Shown here piece by piece: positions 32,484 to 43,545 of a stretch of DNA of 64,000 nucleotides (positions are counted from its first letter, which is position 1; each line of letters opens with the position of its first letter). The notes below the pieces were generated by a model. That model was not told where the DNA came from. It worked only from the letters and a program-made list of their open reading frames with translations, and did not search any database. The DNA is taken from positions 65,628,388-65,692,387 of the forward strand of contig OX578277.1 of the NCBI GenBank assembly GCA_951217055.1, given 5' to 3'. The translations under genes and the position numbers were made by a program. The DNA comes from Gerris lacustris. Taxonomy: Eukaryota > Arthropoda > Insecta > Hemiptera > Gerridae.

Positions 32484-34416
32484 ATAGTTTACTTAATTCA
32501 GTAGGAAATATTAACTTATATTTGAATAAAAATTAAAACTTTTTTTAAAAAAAAATGTATCGATTAAATACAAATGTAAACTAAACAGATAGAAGTCCCG
32601 AAATTTATATGGATAATATAATTTATTTTTATATTTAATATTCTTATCACAATATTCAAGTATATTTAAGAAATTTAACTAATATTTGAAGATAATTATT
32701 TAATGGTTTTTTTCCACAGTTAACGTCATCAATTAATTAAGTTATAATTATTTATGGGGGTTTATTTGTGTCTAATTATTAAGTTCTTGTTGGATAGGGG
32801 TGTATAAATGTCTGGGAGTGGGACAAGCTAAGCTAAAGGCAATGACCTCTGAAATACGAGTTATCTCAATCCTGTCCTCCAACTTTAAACATCGAATAAT
32901 ACTTAATAATTTTAACCGATAACTTGTTCCCAAAGCGTTAAATATAAAATTAAAATTATATTTTAACTGTAGAAAACTATTTAGAAATAATTAATTTATT
33001 TTCATTAACTTGTGGTTAATTATTTTCTTTATATTGTAGAAATTAATTAAGAATATGAGAATTTTAATTATTTATTACTTTACAATTGTTTTATTTTAAA
33101 TTTGAATTTTAGAATATCTTTTATTTCCACGTGTTTTTAAGCTAGTGACTGATAATTGTTTTAATAAGTGAGGGAGTGGTGGTAATTACTACTGGTTTAA
33201 CACCATTATCTGGAAAAAAATAAAGTTATCAAATGTAAATCACTAGTTCGCTTAGTAATTATTTCTATATTGATTATATGTAATATAATAAACATAATAG
33301 CTAAGATTCAAAGTTTTTTTAATGTCTTTAGTCTAAATTGCTTATAAAATTACTGTAGATAGGTATCTTTGTTAAGAAAAAAAAGGAATGTAGAAACGAA
33401 TCGAATACATACTTACCCAACATACGTTTAAGTAAGTCAATTTTCTTCCTATGCTTAGGAAAGAAATTCGACTTGCATGCCATGACTACAGTTTTATTTA
33501 TTTTTTTTTTTAATCACCATAAAATGAAGTAGTCATTTCAAGAAGGAGGTATGGCTTTTTCGAAATTGCATAGAGAAAAAAATCAGCTAACAGAAATAAA
33601 GTTGTAAATTATAAAATAAATGAATGACTAGATAAAGTTGGAGAACAAGAGGATTAATCTACCACCAATAGACATATATTTGAGCTTCATTATATTTCTT
33701 TGTTTGGCACGAGTAATGCGTTTTGGAAAATATAGCTTGAACAGTTATATTAGACGCTACTTATCACGTAAAGGCTTCATTTCTGATAGTTCATAAGTAA
33801 TAGTTCCTAATAATAAATAGAATAAAATATCTAAGTTTTACGTTTTTTCCAAGAAAACTTGGAAATACTATCACATAAACAATTTATATTGGAATATCTT
33901 CCATTTTAATGGTTAATTTAAGCCTTTAATTGTCTCTATTATCCAGCTTTATGCGCCAATGTCTCCAAATCCAGATTAATCCGGCCTATATAAGCAACGG
34001 ATGTGGTTATATTATTATTAACATAGATTACACATTACTTAATTTTTTGTAAATAAATTTCTTCATAATCCTCTTTGAGAAAAATATTGTTTCCTTAGTT
34101 TATTTAGTCTTGGGGTGTTTTCTTTTTTTTTTTTCTTTTTTTTAAATATATATATGCCAAAGTTCTTTTTAACATGTCTGGTAGCATAAGCTTCATTCGA
34201 ATGCACAACCACTTTTTAAAAAAATTTGATTCAGTCAATCTTTAAAGTCCATTAACTATAATTTTATAACTACTTTACTATACAAAAAATGAAATATTAT
34301 TCTATCTGCACTGTGACGAAACATCTCTAAGATTAATTGAATTAATAATAGAGATGTAATAAGATAGATTGTACCTTAAATAGATAATAATAATAGATAT
34401 AATAATAGATTGTACC
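32484..34416. other. AT-rich non-coding stretch
   Basis: No gene, repeat-family member or sizeable inverted repeat was recognised. Confidence 0.5.
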
Positions 34417-35000
34417 TTAAAATGGAAAGATCATATTAGCTCGATAGTAACAAGATTAAGGAAAACTACTTATATGTGTACAGTTTTATTAAAACTAGGG
34501 AATTTGCTAATATGTCCATATTAAAATTACTCTCTATACTAAATTATTGTACTCGTATATTAGCTTGGGGAACATCTTCCCCAACTAGCATAGAATCTGA
34601 TAACATAATAAAAAAAAACTACATATATTAAACATTTAATTAAATATGCCTAAAAGATATTCATCATTCAACCTTAACTTATTCTGAATCTAATGTACCT
34701 ACTCTTACTCTCAATTAATCAGTGTATGAAAAATTGGTATTATTTTAATAATAATTTACCGAAGGTTACTCACACTTAATCTAATTTATTAAAAAGACAG
34801 AAAACATAAAATTCCCTTTTGTCGCTCAACGACCAAACAAAAACACGTCACTTACTTAGAACCTCAATATTACAACTGACTGGCTGCCTCATTTCAAAAA
34901 CATTTTAGAAATATGGCCCTCTCTTTAGATGAATAAACACTTACTGAGGGCTCTCGTCTTTGTAAAAGTATTATGAAGTGTATAAAAATCAATGTATTGT
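34417..35000 (+). pseudogene. LINE reverse transcriptase, decayed C-terminal part
   Basis: From about 34408 the plus strand reads DCTLKWKDHISSIVTRLRKT and continues in frame TYMCTVLLKLGNLLICP. This matches the conserved post-palm region of non-LTR reverse transcriptases (Jockey/CR1/I-like), where a D-x-x-L-x-WKDHI box precedes a helix leading to Y-x-WG. Frameshifts and stops follow, with later traces in other frames (AWGTSSPTS, and at about 34840 VTYLEPQYYN). Homologous proteins are 800-1000 residues; here only about 190 codons' worth remain. No 5' part or poly-A tail is identifiable. Confidence 0.6.
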
Positions 35001-35699
35001 AATATGTTTGAAATAAATATTTTATATTATATAATATATTTACAATAACAAAGTTGTGCAAATCACAAAAAAGGTGGTTCTAAAAGAAATTATTCAGCAA
35101 AGAAATGAAATATTATTATCTTTTTGTTAATTTTTGGACTTCTGATGTTTGAAACTTATGATATTATGGGTTCTTTTAAAAGCATCCATATAAAATGCAA
35201 GCTAAAATCAAATGTGCATTGTTTAAATTTCATTTTTTGAATACATTAAATATTAAACAAAACTCAATAATATACGAGTATATTTGATATTTAATAAAGT
35301 ATAGAATAATAAAACACATACTTATATTACTTATAGCTGGCATGAGGTGAATGATGACATCTTTCCGGTTTTCCAATATTATAAAGAACCACACAATAGT
35401 TATATAGTATTAGGATTATGTACGACTTGTACACTTCATTATCCCATTCAACAGAATGGGACTACTACCACTACTACTATTCAAGCGACTACGTACAACT
35501 TTAACGCTCCATTTACTGAGTCAATTTTACAAGATTCGTGAAAGAAGTTCTAAAAATTTTAAATTAAAGGATTTAAATTTTCAATGGGAGCCACACTTAA
35601 CTGAACGAAGAGCTGCATTTGCGCACACCTGATTTATATTATAGAATACAGTGGCCGAAAGTGCCTTTAAAAAAAGTTTTTTTCTACTATAGAGATTAA
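35001..35699. other. AT-rich stretch between LINE relics
   Basis: The 64-codon frame at 35347-35541 is threonine-rich over a CTACTACCACTACTACTA run and is not supported as a gene. Confidence 0.4.
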
Positions 35700-35920
35700 A
35701 CGTTTTAACATTTAAATCGACCTAAATATTCTCTCTGTCCACATACTCCCATTATCCCGCAACAAATCATTTCATTCCAAGTTTCCTTAGCTATTCAATA
35801 AAATCCCAGAAGATTGTCTTTAAACTTAAATGGCCGCGTTCATCACTTTGCTATCTTTAAAACCTACCTTTATTCACATTCGAAAAGTAATATTAAATAA
35901 CTAAAAAATATAACCTGTAA
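35700..35920 (+). pseudogene. Second LINE-like C-terminal relic
   Basis: Frame fragments read SKFP-x-LFNKIPEDCL and then, shifted, HFAIFKTYLYSHSKSNIK. The LFNKIPED...FK-x-YL order is that of the last 40-50 residues of many non-LTR retrotransposon ORF2 proteins. It may be the tail of the same LINE as at 34.4 kb, separated by an insertion, or an independent copy. Several stops are present. Confidence 0.4.
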
Positions 35921-36496
35921 AATTATGTTCAATAAGACTCAAAAACCCAATTTAATTAGTTTATGTCAAAAAAAATTATATATATATATAAATATACTGC
36001 AATGAATATTTTATTAAGATTACATTGGCTATTCTTTTTGGAAATAAAGTAATAAATTATATCTCAGATCTTAATAGAAACAATAAATTTAATAAGCTTC
36101 GTTTATTAAGAGGATTAATTATATCTAATCTAAATCAAAAATTAATTTTAAACAAATTAAAAATAATTTAGAGTTACAAACGAGCAATTTAGGCTAATAT
36201 TAATTATTTAGTCAAACAATTTTTTTTTTTTTAAGTTTCTAAAAGTACTTTTTAGTTGATCTAAATATTTCACGGCTATTGATAAAATAAAATAAATCGG
36301 AGATGCGGGTGGTTCTTGTCGACAACATCGAACGGAACCTGCTTATTTCTTTATCTCTTACAACCTCTTTTGTTTTCTGAAAAGAAAGAATTCTTTTTTC
36401 AAGTTCAATTGTCAGAAAAATATACTCATTAATCTTATAAATATCAAACAGATTATTATTAAAATTTAAGAAAATAGTGAATGTTTCAGCATTGTT
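35921..36496. other. AT-rich non-coding stretch
   Basis: Nothing was recognised. Confidence 0.45.
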
Positions 36497-36594
36497 TTTG
36501 CTTCCAAATTTACCGAAGGTAACAGTATTGATATCGTCCGAAGAACGACATTTTTTATAACTCCAATTTTAAAAATTCCTCTTGGGACATTTTT
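36497..36594 (+). repeat. REP2 head fragment
   Basis: TTTTGCTTCCAAATTTACCG, AAGGTAACAG, CGTCCGAAGAACGA (hairpin), and a shortened TCTTGGGACATTTTTTTGA. It is followed at once by a REP2 copy in the opposite orientation. Confidence 0.7.
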
Positions 36595-36599
36595 TTGAA

Positions 36600-37075
36600 T
36601 CTGTCAAAATTGATTTTTAACATGAAGTAAATTACTAATTTAGTAAACTTTATTGAGCGCAGATGATTTGAAAATATTATGAACATCTGTGAACACATAT
36701 ATCAGAACCACCTGTGGGTTACATTCGACAAACCATCCAAATTTCTTAAAAACCGGCTGAGTAATTTTAAAGATATGTATGTATTAATAAAAAAATACGC
36801 GTATGTGGAAGAGAGACCAATGGGCGCAGAAGATTGAAACTTATATGAAGCCAACTAATTATGACTTACCACCTAAATGTCATTTATCACAAGAGAAGTT
36901 TTTAAGATATTTTGGTTCACATAAATGTTGGACAAGCTGAGAGATTGACATGTGAACAAAAATATTTCCTGATGTCTGAAATGGAGTTAAATCTTAGAAT
37001 TTTTGAAATCGGAGAAATAAAAAATGTTCAATGCTTGCATGATGCTATGTGCCACATTAATTGAGAGACTATTTA
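36600..37075 (-). repeat. REP2 copy, opposite orientation, with terminal repeat
   Basis: Read in reverse it contains the REP2 blocks in order (GTCAAAATTGATTTTTAACA, GAGCGCAGATGA, GTGGGTTACATTCGACAAAC, AGTTTTTAAGATATTTTG, CCTGATGTCTGAAATGG). It ends with GCTATGTGCCACATTAATTG, GAGACTATTT, the terminal repeat, at about 37043-37073. With the preceding fragment it makes an inverted pair. Confidence 0.75.
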
Positions 37076-37217
37076 TTTTTTCGTTGTTTAATTAATAAAA
37101 ATATTTATATTTTGACATAAATAGAAATATGTTTAGTTTAAAACGTCATATTTGTTTTGTGCAAATTTTAATAACAAATTTTTTCATCTTTAGTCGTTTT
37201 TTAAGTTACAATGCAAC

Positions 37218-37700
37218 ATGGAAAAATCGGTCCCAATAAACTCGAACAAAACTTTCTCATATACACCACATTGTGTTGTATGTACATCCCATTATATGCG
37301 TATATAATTTTATTTATTTATTGTTAAAATTTGTTTATATTTAAATTTTCAGCTAAATCGGATTTATATTCATAAATATCTTGGAAACCAGGGAAAATGG
37401 CTACATGGTTAAATTCTTATTTGAATAGACTAATTTTTTTTAATTTTTTAGAATTGTTTTGGATTTTGGAGGTATAATTTTTGGGAACAGTGCTACCAAA
37501 TTTAGAGCTAATAATCATTTCTTGATTTCACCTTGGGGTATGAAAAAATATCATCGATATCAACCCAGAAGTTAAGGCTCCACGCGTCTGTACAGATTAC
37601 AGACTACTGACAGACATTTAAAATTCAAACACTTTTTGAACTCAGGAAACCTTAAAACATGTAAATCTAATAAAATTTTAAATCGAATACTTTAAATGGG
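37218..37700 (-). repeat. REP1 copy F (no-B-box subfamily, diverged)
   Basis: Starts GAAAAATCGGTCCCAATAAA and carries the alternative interior (TATATTTAAATTTTCAGC, ATATCTTGGAAACCAGGGAA). It then has GTGCTACCAAATTTAGAGCT, CTCCACGCGTCTG and ACCTTAAAACATGTAAATCT. The head hairpin is lost. A G homopolymer sits at about 37699-37709. Confidence 0.7.
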
Positions 37701-37904
37701 GGGGGGGGGGAATATTGTATAATTCTATTCGACTAGATTAATGTTAATAAAATACAAAAGGAAAACAAAATAAAATGTTCCTTTGAGTAAAAAAGAAAAT
37801 CCAATTAATAAAATCTAAACAAACAAATGGAATGATTGAAAAATCAGTTCCCCTTAAAAAAACATTAGGGAATTTTGTTTCTCTTTTTTTTAAATTGGTG
37901 TTTG

Positions 37905-38165
37905 AAGTTAGAAACTGGGGGTGTTGTGTGTACAGCGAGGGCATTACCCCCACTCAGTACAGCAGGAGTCCCACCTCCCCGGCCAACCACCCCACCTAGC
38001 TTCCCTTCCCAGACAAACCCAGTCTATCTACAATGACACACTACTGTACATACGGCTCATGACGTGAGAGCAAACAGAAGTGTGCCTTATTACACCCGGA
38101 GAGAGACTACTGACCCACTAAATCCATGCAGACGGCCCCGAGTGGGGCATGATTCATATGGTCAG
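37905..38165 (-). pseudogene. GC-rich coding-like relic, possibly retroelement
   Basis: About 260 bp of distinctly higher GC. On the minus strand a frame reads LGGVVGRGGGTPAVLSGGNA followed by LAVHTTPPVSNF before running into AT-rich sequence, preceded by an in-frame stop. The balanced codon composition suggests formerly coding DNA, and the isolation in AT-rich repeats suggests a retroelement fragment. No family is recognised. CCCCACTCGGGGCC-type sequence near 38140 resembles short GC hairpins. Confidence 0.3.
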
Positions 38166-38793
38166 AGCAGTTGAGCAATGCTTCGTACACTTCTATATAC
38201 CTTACGCACTCCCGACTACGCTTTAAAAACACATATTATAATTCTTCTTCAATTTGTTTTTCACACATTTGTTTAAAATACGAATTTCCGTTCGACTTTT
38301 GTAAAAATATATGTACTAATTTTAAAAACATCTCTTTCAATATTGAGATGTCTATGGGTGTACATTAATGAACACATCTGAGTGGAACTTTTAAAACGTT
38401 CGACGAGGAAAACAATATTTTACTTCTATTGTTCCTTATGCTAGAAGACTAGATTATTATTTTTTTTTTTAGTTATTTATTAAAAAAAAAAGTATTCTAT
38501 TTTAATGTTTATAATTTTTACTCATCTTCTTTTCTTTATCTTACATTTAAATGAGACTAATACTAAGCATATTATTTATTTCCGTCTTATATTTTTTTTA
38601 TAATTATTGGTGATATTTATGTATTTTGTCTTGGTCACTAATTTATCCTTTCTTTCAAAATATCTCAATCCATTGGTGGATGCAACATTAAGTATAAAAT
38701 AATTGATGGACTAATTAATATGGTTACTATGTGACTTATGCACCAATTTTCACAAATTATAATTCTTTTCATTAAATTTAACTCTAATTAATC
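38166..38793. other. AT-rich non-coding stretch
   Basis: Nothing was recognised. Confidence 0.45.
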
Positions 38794-38882
38794 GTTAATT
38801 TTAATAACCAGTCCTTTCCATAAATTAATTTGTTTATGTAATAAATAAATTTATGGAAAGGGCTGGTTATTATAAAATTAAC
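38794..38882. repeat. Long hairpin
   Basis: The left arm 38794-38831 (GTTAATTTTAATAACCAGTC, CTTTCCATAAATTAATTT) pairs with the right arm 38843-38882 over nearly its full length with about three mismatches. The loop is about 11 bases. Flanking AATTAA-rich sequence may extend the arms. It could be a small foldback element. Confidence 0.75.
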
Positions 38883-39281
38883 TTCATACTAATAATATTT
38901 AGTATTTTAATTGGACGTTTCATCTTAATAGATGTTTTTGTTATAATTGTACATTATTTGCGATTAACTAAATTATTCGTTTTCCAATGGATATGCTCCA
39001 TTAGCAATTGTTCATTTATTAGCTTACAATTAAAGAAATCTTTCTCCTGTTATAAACTCATAACGTTCATTGACAAAAATTAGTCGTTGAAATTGAAATA
39101 AGGTGAAGTTGGCTGATTAAGCTAAATATTAATATTATTTAAATGTTTAAAAAAAATACAAAACATTTTTTCATCTGGGTTCTTTTAAGGGACTGTGTCA
39201 TTCTTTTAAACTAGTTAATTTTCGGTTGAACATTGGAACCCGTGACACAGTATTTGTGCGGTTTTTTATATTTTTCCCTTT

Positions 39282-39845
39282 TTACTTTCTCATATAAAGA
39301 GGAAGTATTGTGATGGCGAGAAAATTAGATTTTGAGATTTGGATGGATTTACACGTTTTGAGGTCCCCTGAGTTCAAAAAGTGTTGTCTTTTTTTTAAAA
39401 AAAATGTCTGTCTGTCGTCTGTGCAGTCGCCTGGAGCCTAAACTACTGGGCCGATTTGAGGAAATTTGGCATATATGTTCAGAAAAATCCTGCCCAGAGG
39501 CGAAATCGAGAAATTAATTTTAGCTTCAAATTTGGGAGCGCTACCTCCCAAAAACACCTGACTCCAAAAACCCCCAAAAAATATTTTCTCGATAACAGTT
39601 CCGACCATTTTGATTAAAAAATCTAAAATGTAGTCCATTTAAATACGAATCTAACTATATAGAAAATAGCTCGAGGCCGGGTTCGATTACCCGCCGAGGA
39701 GAAGTTATTTTTATGATAAATTTAGATGAAATGTTCAATACTAATTAAATGTAACTACGAAAACTAATAAATGGAAAGAACTGGGCTATGTAATTATGAA
39801 CTCGTTTATGAGAAAGTTGTCTGAGTTGTCTCGGACCGATTTTTC
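39282..39845 (+). repeat. REP1 copy G (B-box subfamily)
   Basis: Head TTTCTCATATAAAGAGGAAG, then GAGGTCCCCTGAGTTCAAAA, CTGTCTGTCGTCTGTGCAG, CTACTGGGCCGATTTGAGG, GGGAGCGCTACCTCCCAAAA, CGATAACAGTTCCGACC, a B box with one change (GGTTCGATTAC, 39680-39690), and the tail to TCGGACCGATTTTTC. Near full length, with a deletion before the B box. Confidence 0.85.
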
Positions 39846-39946
39846 ATAGTTGTATAGCTCCAAAATCTATGAATATGATTGATCTGATGAAAACTTTGTA
39901 TTTGTGCTATGTTTTTACTGATGGCAATAAATAGTACAAAGCCTTA

Positions 39947-40461
39947 GGCGGCTTTTACACTGCGCGTGAGTCCGAGCTAGACCGAGCGTGGCCGAGCCGA
40001 GCGTTTTCGTATTCACTCTGCGCGCGAGACCGACGCCGATCGGCCGATTATCTACCAGTCCGCTTACAACCGTTTGCAATGCGTTTTCGGCGGCCCGGTA
40101 CCAGCCAGGCGCTTAGGTAACAAATATGTTGATATAACTAGTCCGGGTCGGCTCGGCGTTTAATGTGAATTGCGCCCCATGCTGATACATGTGTTTGTTT
40201 CTCAAGCGGTCTCGACCGAGCGAGGCCGATTCCGCTTGAGAAACAAACACATGTATCAGCATGGGGCTATTCACATTAAACGCCGAGCCGACCCGGGCGA
40301 GTTTTATCAACATATTTGTGAGCTAAGCGTTTTCGGCCACCGAAAACGCATTGTAAACGGCATTGGACTGGTAAATCGTCCGATCGGCGTCGGTCTCGCG
40401 GGCAGTGTGAATACGAAAACGCTCGGCCTCGCTCGGTTTCGCGCGCAGGGTGAAAGCCGCC
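39947..40461. mobile_element. PIF/Harbinger-type foldback MITE with TTA duplication
   Basis: 515 bp, palindromic over almost the whole length (centre about 40215). The ends are GGCGGCTTT...AAAGCCGCC, flanked on both sides by TTA (39944-39946 and 40462-40464). A 3-bp TTA/TWA duplication with GG-starting ends is the signature of the PIF/Harbinger superfamily. The arms hold repeated CACTGCGCGCGAG and CGTTTTCGTATTCAC motifs, and the centre has CTCAAGCGG...CCGCTTGAG. It is GC-rich relative to its surroundings. Open frames on both strands here are arm translations. Confidence 0.9.
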
Positions 40462-40567
40462 TTATGAACGAAATTAGAAAATTAGCGAAATTGAAAACAA
40501 AAGAATGGTTTCTAAATAAATTTATTTAATTTCGACTTAAAATAAAACTAGAATCGTGGACATATTA

Positions 40568-41202
40568 GTCCAGGAGATAGATTGCGTGCAAATAAGTGTC
40601 TGACTAACATCAATCTAGAATTTTGTTTATAAGTAAATCTTTTGGTGCCTTTTAAGAATATGTGGTCGGCTAAGTTCGTCTGCGAGACATAGCTTGGCAA
40701 TAGACATGTGAAAAAAAAAAAAAAAAAAAAACCGTTGGAGAGCGGCCATGTCTCGTCCTTTTTGGTGGACAATTTGATTTTCATGATCCTGAGTTCGAAA
40801 TTAGTTTGTAGACCAATAATCAAGTTGATGGTAGTTTGTCACTTAATAGTTACTCAAATATTACTCTAAATCAAAGAGGTCACCTATTAAGTGATAAACT
40901 ACCATTAACTTGATTTTTGGTCTACTAACTAATTTCGTACTCAGGATCATGAAAATTGCATTGTCCACCAAAGGGGGACATGCCTGTTCTCCAGTGTTTT
41001 ATTTTATTTTATTTTTTTTCTGATGCCTATTGCCAACCTATTTCCCAAAGAAAACAGGCAAAAGTAGAAGAAAGTAGTAAAAAGTAGGCAAAAGAAAACT
41101 TAAGCCCACCTTATATTCTTATAAGGCACCAAAAGATTTACTTATACACAAAATTCTAGCTTGATGTTAGTCAGACACTTTTTTCCACGCTATCTCCTGG
41201 AC
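40568..41202. mobile_element. Foldback element
   Basis: 635 bp with ends GTCCAGGAGATA...TATCTCCTGGAC. The first about 100 bp of each arm pair closely (GTGTCTGACTAACATCAA, TCTTTTGGTGCCTT). Pairing resumes towards the centre (GGTGGACAATTTGATTTTCA, GATCCTGAGT, ATGGTAGTTTGTCACTTAAT), interrupted by an A run on one arm (40711-40731) and a T-rich/AAAGTAG tract on the other. The flanks ATTA and TTTA do not give a clear duplication. It is non-coding. Confidence 0.8.
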
Positions 41203-41445
41203 TTTATTAATTATTAAACCAAGGTGGCAATAATTTGCTATAATCTTTCATGTACGTTGTAATCAGTTGTAAACTCAAACGCTTAGATCTGCAAATGTAC
41301 GTTAAAATCATCCACAAAATATCGTACTATGTATATCCTGTCTATAGCTTTTATTGGATGCCTGGAGATATGATTTTTGAAAGCTTGCGATTTTGTCTTG
41401 TTTGAAGATTTCAGTCGTTTTATTAAGATTTTTTTCATTTATTAT
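41203..41445. other. AT-rich spacer
   Basis: Nothing was recognised. Confidence 0.4.
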
Positions 41446-41598
41446 TTTCTTATATGCGTAGTATATATAAAGAGCAAATATTTTAATATAGTGAAAATTC
41501 GATTTTTATGGATTAATACGTTTTGAGATCCCCCGAATCCGAAAAAAAAAATATTTTTAAAAATGTCAGTAGACTGCAGACTACTATACGATTTTTTT
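41446..41598 (+). repeat. REP1 copy H, head fragment
   Basis: GTATATATAAAGAGCAAATA in place of the hairpin, then GTGAAAATTCGATTTTTATG, ACGTTTTGAGATCCCCCGAA, and GTCAGTAGACTGCAGACTAC. It breaks off before the GGCCGATTTT core. Confidence 0.7.
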
Positions 41599-41692
41599 CC
41601 TCCCTTTTTCTCTTTCCATTGCATGTATTTATTCTTAAGGTTTTTAAAGTTACGTGAATATTACGATACAGTGTGCGTATATATCAAGCTAC

Positions 41693-41967
41693 CTGGCCTT
41701 ATCCATTCGAAAGTTGATTTGATCCTGTGTTCTCGGGGAATTCCCCAAGATTTGGTTTGCAAGTGGCCGGGTCCTGGTCCTAAGCTTGGGTTTGTAGTGA
41801 TACTTTCTGCTTGTCCTCTCCCAACTCAGCTGTTTACCCAGGGTAGGGGATCCAGTCCCAGTGCCCCTTATTTCACCCTTCTCTTTCCCCCTCTCTAGCC
41901 TGTGTAAACTCATGAACCTACTCCCACTTAATACCACCCTCTTTGTTCTCACATCAATCTCTGCCAT
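41693..41967 (-). CDS. Coding-like exon, product unknown
   Basis: From ATG at 41967 a minus-strand frame runs 91 codons and then meets CCAGGTAGCT, where AG|GT could be a splice donor (exon end 41693, 2 bases into a codon). Without splicing it stops at once with TAG. The predicted peptide starts MAEIDVRTKRVVLSGSRFMS and is very rich in K, R, S, T and G with no membrane segment, suggesting a nucleic-acid-associated or disordered N-terminus. Composition is GC-richer than neighbours and without homopolymers, unlike random frames here. It may be a host first exon or a retroelement gag-like start. No domain is recognised. Confidence 0.35.
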
Positions 41968-42339
41968 ACAGACACCTTAACTATATCCACTGCCATGACA
42001 TTTCTCTCGCAAAAAAAAGAAAGATTCTTCTTATAAACATCTCTTTTAAAAGTCTTCACTCATGGCTTTTAAAAAATGAATGTTGCAGAACTTAACGTCA
42101 ACAAGTATAACTATAAATCTTTTTTTATCTTGAAAAGATGGTACTTTACAATTATTATTTAACCTTATTACCTCTTCTCTTATTATTATTTTTTTCTATG
42201 GTCGATTAAGTATTAGAATTGCCTTTTACACAAACTGTTGAAGAAATCTAGAAGCGGGAAAGCTAAAACCTACGCAATTAAAGCATTCTTTGAATAACAA
42301 GACCGGCTTTTGGGTTAACTGGGTCTCTCCATAGTAACA
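41968..42339. other. AT-rich non-coding stretch
   Basis: Nothing was recognised. It would be the upstream region of the 41967 frame; no TATA box at a suitable distance is evident. Confidence 0.4.
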
Positions 42340-43030
42340 ATATTTGTTGTATACGGTGTTAAAGGAACTAAATTAAAGATTTTTGTTCACCACTTTTTAG
42401 GGTTTCGTTGGTAAAACCAAAAAAAAAAAAACTCTTACAGTTTCGTTCCTGTGTCTGTCTGTCACTCTGTACGTGAAACTTTCCAGTATAAAAGATCGTT
42501 TTGACGCGAACACAGGAAAAATATAGCGAACTCAATATTATCAGCTGTTCAAATTTAAAATGGCGGATAATTCATGTCACTCGAAAAAATTTTTTTTTTT
42601 TAAATTTTGAGTGGGGTGTAAAATGAAAGGTATTGAAGAGTAGATTACAAATATATATACCACTTAGAAAATTTGTTTAATTTTCGGTGCCATTTTGTCA
42701 AAAAACATCGAAATTTGCGTGTCCCCCCCCCCCGCCCTAAAATCGGATTTCCGTTGTTACTAAAAATATAGAAAAATATGCAAAATGTGTGGTCTGCAAT
42801 TTGATCTGATTTACTGGAAATCCAAGATGGCGAATAATTCATGTCCCTCGAAATAATTTTTTTTTTTAAATTTTGATTGGGGTATCAAATGAAAGGTATT
42901 GAAGAGTAGATTACAAAAATGTATAACACTTGTTGTTAACGTTTAATTTTGCGCGCCATTTTGTCAAAAAAAATCAAAACTTTTCTCTCCTCCCTCCTTA
43001 CTAATTTTGTGTTCACAATACCAACGAAAC
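42340..43030. repeat. Repeat with two direct internal units (about 270-bp period)
   Basis: Unit 1 (about 42556-42725) and unit 2 (about 42824-42990) share ATGGCGGATAATTCATGTCA, CTCGAAA, AAATTTTGAGTGGGGT, AATGAAAGGTATTGAAGAGT, AGATTACAAA and CGCCATTTTGTCAAAAAA. The block is bracketed by GGGTTTCGTTGGTA (42402) and its inverse TACCAACGAAACCC (43020), and includes TGTCTGTCTGTCACTCTG, recalling REP1 and REP2. Together this looks like a third repeat family with 14-bp inverted ends. Confidence 0.65.
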
Positions 43031-43454
43031 CCTTTTTATGTGAGACTTCACGCCTTACCAATTTATTTATTTTGAAAATCCTTGTCGCGTCGTTGTCTTT
43101 AATGAAAGTAATAACCCCATAAGATCAAGAGGTATAAACTTAAAAAATGTATGAATCTTATTAGATTAGTTGATATGACTGCGTATAAAAGCAAAAAATA
43201 ATGTCTGTTATCACAATTGAACTTGTTTAAAGTAAATATTATCAGCTGCTAAGCAACTATAACTTCAAAGTAATGCAGTAAACGCACACAATCTTGATAA
43301 TGGAATAAGAAACCGTTCCTCTAAAATAGCTTTTTGGTGGAACTGGTTTAAAGAGTTATCATCTTTAAGAAGAAAGTGAAATGGCAATCTATGCCTACAA
43401 ATTTAAATAATTAATTTGATTATTATTAAAGGAAGGCGAAAAACAGATAAAATG

Positions 43455-43545
43455 CGCATTACCGCCAGGAATCGAACGCAAATTTCTAGATTAAGATAGT
43501 GTAAATCTATTTCTACATGTTGCCTTTGGTAGAAATTCCTTCTTT
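43455..43545 (-). repeat. Possible tRNA-derived fragment
   Basis: The minus strand contains GCGTTCGATTCCTGGCGG with a B-box-like core (GTTCGATTCC), preceded by a stem-loop TAGATT...AATCTA that could correspond to an anticodon arm. No convincing acceptor stem or A box was found, so it is a SINE or tRNA relic at most. Confidence 0.3.

Noticed and set aside
35347..35541. 64-codon frame with a threonine run
   Set aside because: The run comes from an ACT trinucleotide repeat. The flanks are AT-rich, and the LINE relics on both sides suggest decayed mobile DNA.
40113..40529. 119-codon and 66-codon frames on opposite strands
   Set aside because: They are the two arms of the 39947-40461 palindrome. 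The peptides are mirror images of the same inverted repeat, not genes.
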